A stretch of DNA of 64,000 nucleotides from positions 5,688 to 69,687 of the forward strand of contig JAEZUM010000057.1 of the NCBI GenBank assembly GCA_023421075.1, in the 5' to 3' direction. The position numbers were made by a program, and so were the translations under genes. A model generated the notes under the pieces. The model did not search any database, was not told the DNA's origin, and saw only the letters and a list, made by a program, of their open reading frames with translations. How positions within the stretch are numbered: the first letter of the stretch is position 1; every line of letters begins with the position of its first letter. Source of the DNA: Bacillota bacterium (GTDB taxonomy: Bacteria; Bacillota; Clostridia; Lachnospirales; Lachnospiraceae). This document shows, piece after piece, positions 42,002-52,702 of the stretch.

Positions 42002-44029
42002 TTAAACTTCATATCGAAATTGGTTTATTAACAACTCATATATCTTTTCCTCAGGTACAGGTCGGCTAAGCAGGTAGCCCTGCCCTGATCCGCAATAGTG
42101 TTCCTTCAAAAATACAAGTTGTTCTCTGGTCTCAATTCCTTCTGCGATAACCTCAAATTCTAAATCATGTGCAAGGGTTAAAATATTTTTAATCAAAAGA
42201 GTATCAATGCCGTTTTCATTAATGGAATCGATAAAACTCTTATCTAGCTTTATAATATTAATCGGAAACTTCTTCAGGTAATTCAAGGAGGAATAGCCGG
42301 TTCCGAAATCATCTAAGGCCACTCGGATGCCTAAGGCTTTTAGGCGGTTAAGATGATTGATTACATTCTCCACGTCCGAGATATTTGCTGTCTCAGTAAT
42401 CTCAATCACAACCTTACTAAAATCCACCTTCGCTGTGGCTATGATCTGCTCCAACTCCATAAAATTCATTTCACTGGTCAGGGTCTTACCGGATAGGTTA
42501 ATCGACATAATGATATCGGAAAAGCCTTGATCTTCTAAGATGCGTTTCTGCTCTAAAGCCTTCGCTACAATCCAACGTTCCAGCTTATAGATTTGTCCGG
42601 AATCCTCTGCTACCGGAATAAAATCCCCCGGCGATATGAAGCCCTCCTGAGGATGGATCCATCGCACCAAGGCCTCAACCCCATTCATAATTCCTGTTGC
42701 CAGATCAAATTGAGGCTGATAATATAGTATAAATTGTTCTTCATCAATACCATATTGAAGATTATTGATCATCTTCATATGCTTGAAATTCTCATCGTTA
42801 ATTTTCTCTTGATAGAACAGTACCCGGTTCTTCCCCTCTCTCTTTGCTTCATACATTGCGATATCGGCATTCTTAAGCAATTGGTTAGAATCCTTGCCAT
42901 CATATGGATAACATACCACTCCGATGCTCATAGAGATGAAAAACTGATAATTTTCAATCGACCAGGTTTTGCTGATGCGTTTTCGGATCACCTCGATATA
43001 CTCTAAGAGTTCCTCACGGTTGACATGGAAGAAAAGAATAGCAAACTCATCACCACCTAGTCTTGCAGTAAAATTAGGCTCCCTGATTTCCGCTCTAAGA
43101 CATTCGGCAAAGTATGTCAGGAATAAATCTCCCACCTGATGACCCATGGAGTCGTTGATGGTCTTAAAATTATCAATATCGATATAGGCAATCATGAAGC
43201 TTCCAATATGCTCCTGACCCAGATAACGATTAATTTCACTTTCAAACATGGTTCTGTTGGGAAGTCCGGTAAGGCTGTCATAATAAGCCAGATGTCTTAC
43301 CTTCTCTTCATATCGCTTTCTTTCGTTGATATCTGCGCCAAAGGATACAAAGTAGCTGATATTCCCATCGGTAGGCGAAGTTATTAGACTACTGTTCCAT
43401 AAGATATTTATTACGGATCCATCCTTCGCAATCAGAGGAAATTCATAATTACTGATCTGTTTCTTTTCCCTGATTTCTTCAAAAATACATAGAAGCTTCG
43501 GACGATATTCCGGATTTACCATAACCTCCATCCAGCTCCTGTCTCGCAGATCGTCTTCCGTGTAGCCACATACCTTCTGAGAATAGGGATTGAAGCTGAT
43601 GATTTTATGCTCATCGTGTGTCACGATAAATACCGGTGCTTCCGATATTATACTCTCGGTCAGCTGCTTCTGATATATAAGCTCCGCCTCTATTTTCAAC
43701 TGCTTCTCATGAGCAGTCTGAAGCTTGGCGTATGCAGCCACCGTTTTATTCATCTCATTTTTTAGCAGTAGCATCCGGTTTCGTATCAGGATAAATAACA
43801 TAAGAGTGGTAAGTAATATGTAGAACCATCCTTTATAGGTTTGAAAAAGCCTATAATTCTCCGGGTCGGTTATAATTATTTCCAAAAGCAGATCGGACAG
43901 TAGGATCCATAATACACCAAAGATAGCATAGATCACTGAGATTGATATGGCCTCATTGTCTCGGAAGGATCTTACTATATTATCCATTCCTATGGCGATC
44001 TTATGATGTTTCCCTTCTTTTTGGTACAT
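42002..44029 (-). CDS. PAS-GGDEF-EAL cyclic-di-GMP enzyme
   Basis: Membrane protein of 675 residues. Two helices lie near residues 30-50 and 70-90, then a coiled linker, a PAS domain (about 115-240), a GGDEF domain whose active site ARLGGDEFAIL (about residue 325) is intact, and an EAL domain with EALVRW (about 451), EIT, DDFGTGYSSLNYL and AEGIET, also apparently intact. It could make and break c-di-GMP; the balance cannot be read. The first ATG in frame (44050) lacks a ribosome site; the ATG at 44029 has AGGTGG and is chosen. It follows the response regulator gene by 100 bases and may report on the same signal. Confidence 0.9.
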   Translation of the reverse strand: MYQKEGKHHKIAIGMDNIVRSFRDNEAISISVIYAIFGVLWILLSDLLLEIIITDPENYRLFQTYKGWFYILLTTLMLFILIRNRMLLLKNEMNKTVAAYAKLQTAHEKQLKIEAELIYQKQLTESIISEAPVFIVTHDEHKIISFNPYSQKVCGYTEDDLRDRSWMEVMVNPEYRPKLLCIFEEIREKKQISNYEFPLIAKDGSVINILWNSSLITSPTDGNISYFVSFGADINERKRYEEKVRHLAYYDSLTGLPNRTMFESEINRYLGQEHIGSFMIAYIDIDNFKTINDSMGHQVGDLFLTYFAECLRAEIREPNFTARLGGDEFAILFFHVNREELLEYIEVIRKRISKTWSIENYQFFISMSIGVVCYPYDGKDSNQLLKNADIAMYEAKREGKNRVLFYQEKINDENFKHMKMINNLQYGIDEEQFILYYQPQFDLATGIMNGVEALVRWIHPQEGFISPGDFIPVAEDSGQIYKLERWIVAKALEQKRILEDQGFSDIIMSINLSGKTLTSEMNFMELEQIIATAKVDFSKVVIEITETANISDVENVINHLNRLKALGIRVALDDFGTGYSSLNYLKKFPINIIKLDKSFIDSINENGIDTLLIKNILTLAHDLEFEVIAEGIETREQLVFLKEHYCGSGQGYLLSRPVPEEKIYELLINQFRYEV

Positions 44030-44129
44030 AACTTCCACCTGCCTTTGCATTTTTTACTATAACGAAAAGAGTATATAAATATTATATGATATAACCGAAC
44101 GGCATGTCAATTTATATCACTATTTGTCG

Positions 44130-44537
44130 TTACGCTTCCTCCATCGGTAACCCTATCTTGTGCATTACCTCGATGAACTTATCTGTTTTAATGGGTTTCG
44201 AGGCATATGCTTCACACCCATACTGAAAGGCCTCATGTACGAGCTCTGCCTCTGATAAGGCTGTCGTGATAATTATTTTTACTCGCTTCTCCGGTAGGAT
44301 GTATTTTTTCATTTCAATTTCCCGGATGGCCTTAAGCACTTTAACACCATCAATTTTAGGCATCATGATGTCCAGACAGATGAGGTCATATGGTTTTTTC
44401 TCTCTCATTGATATCATATAAGCATCGATTGCCTCAAGTCCATCCACAACAACATCACATTCGCCGTATTGTGATAAAAAAGCACTTAAAAACTTACGAC
44501 TGGCAAAGTCATCCTCAGCGATCAGTATTTTTAGCAT
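44130..44537 (-). CDS. CheY-like single-domain response regulator
   Basis: Receiver protein of 135 residues without an output domain: acidic pair EDD (8-10), Asp56 in LICLDIMMPKIDG, Thr/Ala in IIITTALSEAE and Lys in YASKPIKTDKF. It begins two bases after the stop of the hybrid kinase gene, with AAGGAGG inside that stretch, so the two are made together. It is the natural phosphate acceptor of the hybrid kinase or of CheA. Confidence 0.92.
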   Translation of the reverse strand: MLKILIAEDDFASRKFLSAFLSQYGECDVVVDGLEAIDAYMISMREKKPYDLICLDIMMPKIDGVKVLKAIREIEMKKYILPEKRVKIIITTALSEAELVHEAFQYGCEAYASKPIKTDKFIEVMHKIGLPMEEA

Positions 44538-44539
44538 GG

Positions 44540-47500
44540 TTATTCCTCCTTAAGGTTATTTTTCTTTAATAGTTCGAACTGGAATATCATATGGTTTATA
44601 TCCTCCCAAAGGTTCTGATATTTACCTTTTCTTGCAGAGAGCTCAATCTTAAAGGCAGCATCCTTTAACTCCTGAGCATCCATACTTCCAAATAACTCTT
44701 TGATGGTATGAACATTCTCTTCCACTTCCATATAGTTATTATTCATTACCATAATTACCAGTTCGTTGAGCAGCTTATCCGCTCTCTCCACCACAGCCGC
44801 CATATCATTATCGATCTTTGAGATAGAATTGTGCATAAATTCTATCTCACCCTTATCATTAATAACCGGCACCTCATTAAAGTCATCGTTACTGTTTTTG
44901 ACCAGAACACTGTTGATTAGCTGCTGCAGTTCGTCTATTTTAATCGGCTTTGATATATACTCATCCATACCGCTGTTCAAGAAGCGTTCCCGGTCTCCAA
45001 TCAGAGAGAATGCGGTTACTGCGATAATCGGAACATGTTCCGCTATACCTCCGTTCTTCTTATTATGTTCTATTTCACGTATTCGCCTCACGGCTTCGAC
45101 GCCATCCATCTCTGGCATCTGTATATCCATTAATATTAAGTCAAATCGATCCTTTTTATATGCCTCAAGAGCTTCTAAGCCATTACCGGCTACCATAACC
45201 TTATGCCCCTTTAGTTCCAGCAAACGGGTTAGCGCAATCCGGTTAATCGGCTCATCCTCAACCAGGAGTATTTTAACTATTGTCTCCTGCTTCGTATTGA
45301 TCAGCATCGATGACTTCTTTTCCATATTTTTACCAATTAGGAAAGGAAGGTTGAAGAAGAATGTGCTACCCTTCCCTAATTCACTTTCTACCGAGATCCG
45401 GCCACCCATCATCTCAATTAACTGCTTACTGATTACAAGACCTAACCCTGTTCCTCCATGCTTTCTTGTATAGGAAGCGTCAATCTGGCTGAAGCTTTTA
45501 AAAAGCTTCTCCTTATTTTCTGCAGATATTCCGATCCCGGTATCAATAATCGCAAATTCTAACTGAATATTCTCATTTGCTTCATAAAGTTTGGTAATGC
45601 GGAAGAAAACTGATCCTGTCTCAGTAAATTTTATCGCATTATTGATCAGATTATTGAGAACCTGGCGTAAGCGATTGGGATCTCCATACAAATAGGTAGG
45701 AAGATCATCGGAAATATCACTGACCAGCTCAATTTTCTTTTCCTTAGCCCGAACAGAATGTATTTTATTGATTTCTGCTACCAACTCCGGCAAATCAAAG
45801 TAGGTATTATCTATCTTAAATTTACCCGCCTCCATCTTTGAGAAATCCAAAACATCATTTATGATATTCAAGAGAGAATCAGCACAATTCTTTGCTGTAT
45901 TCAAATTATTGCGTTGCTCCTCGCTCAACCTTGTCATCATGGTCAGCTCAATCATACCGGTCATACCGTTAATCGGAGTCCGAATCTCATGACTCATATT
46001 GGCTAAGAACTCTGATTTTGCTATGTTCGCCGCTTCTGCCTCTTCCTTCGCCTTGACAAGTTTTTTCTGGCTCTCAAACAGAGTAAGCTCCGCCATCTTT
46101 CGGTCAGTAATTTCTGAGATGATAATCGCAAACATGTCTTCAACCGGAATAAAGGCTGATATATTAAACCAACGACCGGATGCAGTATCTTCATATTCAT
46201 ATACCGATAGCCGATCCATGCTTCCGTTCATCTCAACTTCGTTATCAATTCTCTTAATCAAGTCGGCCAGGAATTCCGGATATACCTCAGATACCCTACG
46301 ACCGATAGATTCCGAGACATTAAAATCTAACATTTGCTCCGAGGAATGGTTTGCTTCTACCAACTCAAAATCGATTACCTTCATCTGATCGATAATTGTT
46401 CTTAATAATATGAATGCATCCGACATATTCGCAAATAAACTATGATATTTCTTTTGACTCTCCCAGATTAATCGCTCTGCATTCAACCGCTCGGTTATAT
46501 CCCTGCAGATAGACAGAATTACCGTTTCTCCGTTCATCTCAAACAGCTGACCGCTTACCTCCATGGGAATTCGTCTTCCATCCTTGGATACATGCACAGA
46601 ATTATAGACATAGTGTTCTCTGGTCAGAAGATTATAATAGGTCTCTGTTAGTTTATCTCTCATTTCTTCAGAACGAATATCATAGAGTGTAAGCTTGGTT
46701 AATTCCTCCTTCGTATAGCCTAGTCTTTTGCAGGCTGCCTCGTTGACATCAATAATCCTACTGCTGTTTGTTGTCTCGTCATATCGATGTAAGATGATAC
46801 TGTCTGTGGCATTATCAAATAGCTGTCTGTATTTCACTTCACTATCCTTCAACGCTTTCTCAGCAAGCATATGGTCATTCATATCATATACATTGCCGAT
46901 GAAACCGGCATATACGTCATCCAGATCATAATAAGGATTTCCCTGACATACTACCCATCGGTAGGATCCGTCATGATACTTCATTTGATGTTCGATTACA
47001 AAAGGAATCCGTTTCTCATAAGCATTCTTGAGCACCTGAGTAACACGATCTATATTCTCACTGTGAAAGGTATTGAAGAAACCGTTGCCTCTTGCTTGTT
47101 CCATCGTAAGTCCGGTATATTCCTGCCACGCCTTATTTACAAAATCACTTTGCATGTTCTGATCTGTTCTCCACATCATAATCGGAAAACGGTCAAATAT
47201 CTTCAGTGTAAAATTCTTGGATCGGATCAATTCCTCTTCCTGCTCCACCAAAGCCGTTATATCATCCATCGCAAGAATGATATGTTTCTTCCCGTCGATT
47301 ATAATTGGTACAAAATTGACCTTGAACCATGGCCTAATTGTCTCACCATTGATAATAAAAGAATGCTGTACAATAACATCTTTATTCGGCTTACCCGTTG
47401 ATACAACTCTCCTGATATTACTCCAAAGATCACAAAGCGAACAGTTGGGGCCATATCCGCAGCCACTACCCATACTGTTTTTACAGAACATTCCGTCGCC

Positions 47501-48070
47501 GAATTTCTTACCAACAATATCTTCCTGACCCAGATGCAGCATATCCTTCACTATTCCATTGGTCTGTTTAATCACACGATCCTCGTCGATTACTACGATC
47601 CCCACCGGAATGGCCTCAAAAGCTACTACCAGATTATTTCTCTCGTTTGTTATCTCGTCTTCCATTGACTTAATCTTCGTTATGTCACGGAAAACGATGA
47701 TTACACCTGTTACAGAATCTTTCGAATCACGCATCGGCGAATAACTGGCTGACAATATTCGCATCTGTCCTGTTCTGGTCAAGGTAGCAGTATGATTTTT
47801 TAGTCCTACCTTCTCCAGACGTTCGATTACCTCGTTTAAAGGATTGATGATTGGTCTCAAAGTATGATGATTCATTAAGGAAAGAATATCATCAATGTGC
47901 TTCCCGAACGCTTCCTGATCACTCCATTGTGTCAGCTCCTCAGCAGCAGCGTTCATATAGGTAATGCACCCTGATAAATCGGTAATGATGACTCCATCGC
48001 CGATACAATCCAATGCTGTGACCATATCATCCTGATTCCTCACAATTCTGGTTCCTTCCTGCACTTTCAT
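44540..48070 (-). CDS. Multi-PAS hybrid histidine kinase
   Basis: Large kinase of 1176 residues without membrane helices. About five PAS domains fill the first 670 residues; one near 195-220 contains Cys residues (FCKNSMGSGCGYGPNCSLCD) that may bind a metal or haem. Then come HisKA with His near 692 (FLANMSHEIRTPINGM), the ATPase domain (LNNLINNAIKFTETG, GTGLGLVISKQL), a receiver with Asp near 980 (LILMDIQMPEMDG) and a weak HPt-like end (VHTIKELFGSM, His near 1118). The ATG at 48070 with AGGAAGG is chosen over one eight codons earlier. It is in one transcript with cheA upstream and the response regulator downstream. Confidence 0.9.
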   Translation of the reverse strand: MKVQEGTRIVRNQDDMVTALDCIGDGVIITDLSGCITYMNAAAEELTQWSDQEAFGKHIDDILSLMNHHTLRPIINPLNEVIERLEKVGLKNHTATLTRTGQMRILSASYSPMRDSKDSVTGVIIVFRDITKIKSMEDEITNERNNLVVAFEAIPVGIVVIDEDRVIKQTNGIVKDMLHLGQEDIVGKKFGDGMFCKNSMGSGCGYGPNCSLCDLWSNIRRVVSTGKPNKDVIVQHSFIINGETIRPWFKVNFVPIIIDGKKHIILAMDDITALVEQEEELIRSKNFTLKIFDRFPIMMWRTDQNMQSDFVNKAWQEYTGLTMEQARGNGFFNTFHSENIDRVTQVLKNAYEKRIPFVIEHQMKYHDGSYRWVVCQGNPYYDLDDVYAGFIGNVYDMNDHMLAEKALKDSEVKYRQLFDNATDSIILHRYDETTNSSRIIDVNEAACKRLGYTKEELTKLTLYDIRSEEMRDKLTETYYNLLTREHYVYNSVHVSKDGRRIPMEVSGQLFEMNGETVILSICRDITERLNAERLIWESQKKYHSLFANMSDAFILLRTIIDQMKVIDFELVEANHSSEQMLDFNVSESIGRRVSEVYPEFLADLIKRIDNEVEMNGSMDRLSVYEYEDTASGRWFNISAFIPVEDMFAIIISEITDRKMAELTLFESQKKLVKAKEEAEAANIAKSEFLANMSHEIRTPINGMTGMIELTMMTRLSEEQRNNLNTAKNCADSLLNIINDVLDFSKMEAGKFKIDNTYFDLPELVAEINKIHSVRAKEKKIELVSDISDDLPTYLYGDPNRLRQVLNNLINNAIKFTETGSVFFRITKLYEANENIQLEFAIIDTGIGISAENKEKLFKSFSQIDASYTRKHGGTGLGLVISKQLIEMMGGRISVESELGKGSTFFFNLPFLIGKNMEKKSSMLINTKQETIVKILLVEDEPINRIALTRLLELKGHKVMVAGNGLEALEAYKKDRFDLILMDIQMPEMDGVEAVRRIREIEHNKKNGGIAEHVPIIAVTAFSLIGDRERFLNSGMDEYISKPIKIDELQQLINSVLVKNSNDDFNEVPVINDKGEIEFMHNSISKIDNDMAAVVERADKLLNELVIMVMNNNYMEVEENVHTIKELFGSMDAQELKDAAFKIELSARKGKYQNLWEDINHMIFQFELLKKNNLKEE

Positions 48071-48131
48071 TCCCTTCCTTCCTGTCAATAACATCCTTCA
48101 TTACTTATCATCATCCTCATATACGAGTATT

Positions 48132-50192
48132 TTACTGGATAAGATCCGCCACATTGATAATCAGGCTGATGCTGCCGTCGCCAAGTAAGGTACAGCCCGT
48201 AATTCCATGTATTTTTCGAATATTCTTAATATAGTCCGGCAGTGCTTTCACTACCACCTGCTGCTGTCCTAATAATTCATCTGCAAAGATGCATAGCATC
48301 TTGTCGTCCTGCTCAACCATAATTATGATACCCTGAGTAAAATCGGTGATCTCCGTCTCCACCTGATAGATCTGGTGTAATCTCAGAATCGGATAACAAT
48401 TCCCACGTACCATAAGCATTTCATTCCCATCCGGATCAACGATGATATCCGAGACCTCCGGACGGAAGGATTCCTTGATTGTCATGGTTGGAATCGTATA
48501 TCTGGAGCTTCCGACCTTTACATTCATACCGTCGATGATCGCTAAGGTTAAGGGTATCTTCAATGTTATCGCAGTGCCGACAGCCTCCTTGCTCTCTACC
48601 GATATGGAGCCCCCTATGGTCTCGATATTCTTGGTTACAACATCCATTCCTACACCGCGTCCGCTATATTCACTGACCTTATCCTTGGTAGAGAAGCCCG
48701 GAAGAAATATCAGATTAAAGATTTCTCGATCCGTCAACTCCTCCTGCGGCTTCGTCAACAAGCCTCTCTCAATCGCCTTCGAAACGATCTTCTGCTTGTT
48801 TAATCCACGACCATCATCCCTTATTGTTACCAGTACATCACTGCCTGAATTCTTAGCCTCCAGTGTAATTTTACCCGCTCTTCGCTTACCGGCTGCTTCT
48901 CTGGCATCCGCCGGTTCGATCCCATGATCAATGGAATTACGTACCAGATGCATCAGAGGATCCGATATATGCTCTATAATATTCTTATCTACCTCGGTTT
49001 CTTCACCGATCAGTTCCAGCTCTGTTTCCTTATTCAGATTTTTATTCATATCGCGAACCAGACGATGCATCTTCTGGAAGGACGATGCCAGGGGAACCAT
49101 GCGGATTGACATTACCGTATCCTGCAGCTCTGTAATATTCTTATGTAATTGTCTGGCTGCCTTATAAAAATCATCCAGCTCCAAGGCTTCCAGTTCGGGA
49201 TTTTGTGTAACCAGGGATTCGGAGATTACAATTTCACCCACCAGATCCATCAGCTTATCAAGCTTAGCAACACTGACACTGATAATATTTTGAACAGCGG
49301 ACGTATAGGTCTGATTATCCTTAGCCCTTGTATTTTGATTATTCTTGTACTCCGGAACCTTGATTTCACTAACCTGGGGTGAACTATCGGGTTCGTGCTG
49401 CTCTTCAAAATCAATATCCTCCGACAACTCTGACAGCTCCAGCTTTTCCAGAAAGATTGTCTTTTGAAAATATTCCTCCATTTCAGAGAAGGATTTATTG
49501 ATTTTAAAATAAATGGTAAACCCTTTTTCCCTGATTATCTGAATGGTATCCAAATTCTCAATAATATCATAAGGAACATAATTAATATTATCTGAAAATT
49601 GCTTAAGATTATGAATCACCGAATAAGCCCGTATATTCTCCATCTCACAACCGTCTTCAAAGAATAATCTGGCTTTGTAATAATGCATGGAGGCTGCGGT
49701 TAATGGCTTGTCCGGGATAATATAATACTGAAGCTTCTCCTGGGCAACAGGCTTTTCCTCTAGGATAGGCTTTCCGTTACAATTCTTTTTTAAGTCTCCG
49801 AGGAATGCCTTGATGGATACCATTAGGGCTTCACAATTACCTTCGTCTGCATCATGATTTTGGATTTTCTCCAGCTCTATCTTAATAAAATCTACGCCCT
49901 CCAAAAGCAGATCGGATAGCACTCTGGTGTCGATGGATTGCGGTTTCTGTTCACGGATAAAATAAAACAGATCTTCCATCGCATGAGCCAGATTTGCGAT
50001 ATTGTTAAAAAGCATCATGGCGGACGATCCCTTTATCGTATGCATGATGCGAAAAATTTCGTTAATGGAATTATCGGAGCAGTTTTCTGTCTTCTCTATG
50101 TCAAGGATACAATTTTCTAATTGCTCTATATTATGAAGAGTTTCAAACAAATACATCTCAAGCATTTGCTCATTGCCGCTAAGTTCTGACAT
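48132..50192 (-). CDS. cheA: Chemotaxis kinase CheA
   Basis: Kinase of 686 residues in the CheA order: HPt domain P1 with His51 (FRIMHTIKGSSAMM), a P2-like region (about 150-270), the dimer domain (SVSVAKLDKLMDLVGEIVISES), the ATPase domain (HLVRNSIDHGIEPADAREAAG, SGRGVGMDVV) and a CheW-like regulatory domain at the end. It works with the receptor and CheW encoded upstream. It is 26 bases after a tetR gene and before a hybrid kinase, so the unit is not a standard motility operon. No fliM, cheR, cheB, cheC or cheD is near. Confidence 0.93.
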   Translation of the reverse strand: MSELSGNEQMLEMYLFETLHNIEQLENCILDIEKTENCSDNSINEIFRIMHTIKGSSAMMLFNNIANLAHAMEDLFYFIREQKPQSIDTRVLSDLLLEGVDFIKIELEKIQNHDADEGNCEALMVSIKAFLGDLKKNCNGKPILEEKPVAQEKLQYYIIPDKPLTAASMHYYKARLFFEDGCEMENIRAYSVIHNLKQFSDNINYVPYDIIENLDTIQIIREKGFTIYFKINKSFSEMEEYFQKTIFLEKLELSELSEDIDFEEQHEPDSSPQVSEIKVPEYKNNQNTRAKDNQTYTSAVQNIISVSVAKLDKLMDLVGEIVISESLVTQNPELEALELDDFYKAARQLHKNITELQDTVMSIRMVPLASSFQKMHRLVRDMNKNLNKETELELIGEETEVDKNIIEHISDPLMHLVRNSIDHGIEPADAREAAGKRRAGKITLEAKNSGSDVLVTIRDDGRGLNKQKIVSKAIERGLLTKPQEELTDREIFNLIFLPGFSTKDKVSEYSGRGVGMDVVTKNIETIGGSISVESKEAVGTAITLKIPLTLAIIDGMNVKVGSSRYTIPTMTIKESFRPEVSDIIVDPDGNEMLMVRGNCYPILRLHQIYQVETEITDFTQGIIIMVEQDDKMLCIFADELLGQQQVVVKALPDYIKNIRKIHGITGCTLLGDGSISLIINVADLIQ

Positions 50193-50218
50193 CTTCTTCC
50201 TCCTATTGAAATTAATAT

Positions 50219-50806
50219 CTATGTTTTAATCGCTTCCAGTACCAGGTTCGTGGCATAGACAGCCTTCTCCCTGAGGGAGAAGCTATAGTCTGATAATCTC
50301 CACTTCAGACATAACCCTCGATTAATCGATGATATGATTGAAGCGATGTCCTCCGAATCGACTGTCTCCTGTACCAAGCCACTCTCCTTAGCTCTCACTA
50401 TCATTTTTGTCAGGTAATCGATTCTGCCATAAAAAATGTCTCTCGCTTTTTGCTCTAATAAAGCATCCCCTTTTAAGGTATCATAAGCCTGGTAAATCGC
50501 AGTAATCGCAGGATAATTCTCATAATAAATCATATATGAATTAACATAAAATCGAATAGCCTCCAATGCATCATCATTCTTATCGATTGCAGAATAAAAA
50601 ATATCCCTGTCATAAAAGCTAAATTGCTCTAAAACCGCTAAAATCAAGTCACTCTTTTTCGGATATAATTTAAAAATCAACCCCTCTGATATGCTTAACC
50701 TTTTTGCTATTTCCTTCGTTGATACATTGTGAATTCCGTTTTTATCGATTAAATCGATGGCATGCAGGATGATATATTCTTTTCTTTGGCTTGCATCTAG
50801 TTCCAT
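50219..50806 (-). CDS. TetR-family regulator
   Basis: Protein of 195 residues. The N-terminal helix-turn-helix is NGIHNVSTKEIAKRLSISEGLIFKLYPKKSDL, here residues about 20-51; the rest is the helical ligand domain. It is the first gene of the cheA unit, directly behind a consensus promoter, so it probably represses its own operon. No sharp palindrome is seen over that promoter, although GACATGTGCTGTC (50855-50867) is an imperfect one inside the spacer and -35 box. CGGAG before the ATG. Confidence 0.88.
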   Translation of the reverse strand: MELDASQRKEYIILHAIDLIDKNGIHNVSTKEIAKRLSISEGLIFKLYPKKSDLILAVLEQFSFYDRDIFYSAIDKNDDALEAIRFYVNSYMIYYENYPAITAIYQAYDTLKGDALLEQKARDIFYGRIDYLTKMIVRAKESGLVQETVDSEDIASIISSINRGLCLKWRLSDYSFSLREKAVYATNLVLEAIKT

Positions 50807-50840
50807 ATAATTGTCTCCGTCTTAGGTTTGTATATGGTTG

Positions 50841-50869
50841 ATTATATCTTTCCCGACATGTGCTGTCAA
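50841..50869 (-). promoter_or_regulatory. Consensus promoter of tetR-cheA-hybrid kinase
   Basis: On the - strand TTGACA (50864-50869), a 17-base spacer and TATAAT (50841-50846), both perfect, 35 bases upstream of the tetR start. Confidence 0.85.
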
Positions 50870-50907
50870 CGAATGCATAATATTGTCAATGCTATCGTTT
50901 TAAGATG

Positions 50908-50931
50908 CTCCGGAGGAAGTCTCCTCCGGAG
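50908..50931 (-). terminator. Hairpin after the mcp gene
   Basis: A perfect 10-base stem CTCCGGAGGA/TCCTCCGGAG (50908-50917 with 50922-50931, loop 4), 27 bases after the mcp stop. The T run on the - strand is poor, so some read-through into tetR-cheA is possible. Confidence 0.6.
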
Positions 50932-50958
50932 ATCCGTTATGTAAGTTACTTATTTTGA

Positions 50959-52677
50959 TTAGTACTTTCCAAATTCATAATCATTCAATTTAATCTTATC
51001 TGCTGCATTTTTTTCGATACTCTCGTTGGAAAAACCGGAATGCTTCGACTCATTTCTTTGATTTAACATTTTCACAACTGCAGGATTCAGGCTATCTTCC
51101 AGCTTAAAGCTTCCCTGACCCATACTATGTCTTCTGAGTTTAAAGCGGGATACCTGCTCCTTAAGCATTTCTGCCTGACCGGAAAGCTCTTCGCTCGCTG
51201 CTGCACTTTCCTGTGAGGTAGCTGAATTTGTCTGAACCACATTGGATACTTGGATAATTCCTTGATTAACCTGTGCAATTCCTGCAGCCTGCTCGTTTGA
51301 GGCATTGGATATATCACCGACGAGATTAGCAACCTTCGCGATGTCACTTACGATTTTAGCGAGAGCATCCGCTGTCTGATTTGCAATTTTCGTACCGCCG
51401 TCAACTTTCTTGATCGAGCTTTCTATCATAGTCGTAGTCTCTTTCGCCGCCTTAGCCGAACGTGCCGCGAGATTTCTTACCTCTTCCGCAACAACGGCAA
51501 AGCCCTTTCCATGCTGTCCTGCTCTTGCCGCTTCTACCGCTGCATTGAGTGCGAGGATATTGGTCTGGAAGGCGATATCATCAATCACCTTAATAATCTT
51601 GGAGATATTGCTGGAGGATTCATTAATTTCATCCATTGCCTTCAGCATATCCTTCATCTGATCATTACCGGTATTTGCATTCTCCTTTGCTGTTTCCGCA
51701 AGAGAATTGGCCTGCTTTGCATTCTCTGCATTCTGTTTCGTCTGAACAGAGATTTCCTCCAGTGAGGATGAAAGCTCTTCTACGGAACTGGCTTGTTCGG
51801 TAGACCCCTGTGATAGGGATATGCTGGATTCTGATACCTGTCTTGCACCGGATGCCACCTGCTCGGCCGCTGCGTTGATATTAGACATTACATTATTCAG
51901 GTTATCACTCATTCTTCGGAAGGAAGCCGCCAAGGCACCAACCTCATCCCTTGTATTGATATCGATATCAATGTTCAGATCTCCGTCAGCAATCTGCTCT
52001 GCTGATTTCGATAATTTCTTCACCGGATTACCTATTATACGACTAATGAAGATTCCCAAAATAATCGCGATCAACATGCCCCCGCCTACTACTACCAGCA
52101 TGGTGAAAATGGCTTTATCGGCTGTTGCAGAATTAGTGATTGATTTTCCATCTGCATCTTCAACCTTTAGACTTACCAGGTTATCAATGGATGCCTGCTC
52201 ATTATCTGCACTGGCCTTCATGTCGTTAACTAAAAAGTGATAAGCCTCTTCATCTTTATTCTCCAGTGCTAAAGCTAATAATTTCTTAAGATTAGCACCA
52301 TATTCTGCTCTTGTTGAAAGGAAATGATCAAAAGCCTCCTGCATTCGTTCCGACATTATTTTCGCTTGGAATGAATCACATAAGGTATTCAGCTGTGTGA
52401 TATTACCCTGAATTTTCTCATAGATTGCATTGATATCATCTACATTATTTTCCAATATCATATCACGGTTCCATACTCGGATTTCCTGAAATACTCTGGA
52501 CATCTGACCGGCTTCTGCGATCGGCACTGTAAGCTTCTCATATAACTCTGTGTCGTTTTTATCAATCTTGTCTATATTAACGATACCTACCACACCAACG
52601 ACACCTGCAATCAGTGCTACTAAAATAAAACTGGAAATGAGCTTTGCTCCTATCTTCATATTGTAAAACCACTTCAT
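50959..52677 (-). CDS. Methyl-accepting chemotaxis protein
   Basis: Receptor of 572 residues: membrane helix at about 12-32, an outer four-helix bundle domain (about 35-185), second helix at about 190-212, HAMP (about 213-265) and the signalling domain with the conserved hairpin tip [38 protein letters not shown]. After that domain comes a polar tail of about 50 residues without the pentapeptide that binds CheR. It lies between cheW and the tetR-cheA unit and should form the array with them. AGGAGGG before the ATG. Confidence 0.92.
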   Translation of the reverse strand: MKWFYNMKIGAKLISSFILVALIAGVVGVVGIVNIDKIDKNDTELYEKLTVPIAEAGQMSRVFQEIRVWNRDMILENNVDDINAIYEKIQGNITQLNTLCDSFQAKIMSERMQEAFDHFLSTRAEYGANLKKLLALALENKDEEAYHFLVNDMKASADNEQASIDNLVSLKVEDADGKSITNSATADKAIFTMLVVVGGGMLIAIILGIFISRIIGNPVKKLSKSAEQIADGDLNIDIDINTRDEVGALAASFRRMSDNLNNVMSNINAAAEQVASGARQVSESSISLSQGSTEQASSVEELSSSLEEISVQTKQNAENAKQANSLAETAKENANTGNDQMKDMLKAMDEINESSSNISKIIKVIDDIAFQTNILALNAAVEAARAGQHGKGFAVVAEEVRNLAARSAKAAKETTTMIESSIKKVDGGTKIANQTADALAKIVSDIAKVANLVGDISNASNEQAAGIAQVNQGIIQVSNVVQTNSATSQESAAASEELSGQAEMLKEQVSRFKLRRHSMGQGSFKLEDSLNPAVVKMLNQRNESKHSGFSNESIEKNAADKIKLNDYEFGKY

Positions 52678-52702
52678 AATTTACCCTCCTAGTATAATTA
52701 AT

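Noticed and set aside
44766..45473. Long + strand frame of 235 codons antisense to the hybrid kinase
   Set aside because: It is the shadow of the ATPase and receiver domains, rich in Ser, Leu and Ile, without a ribosome site or domain pattern.
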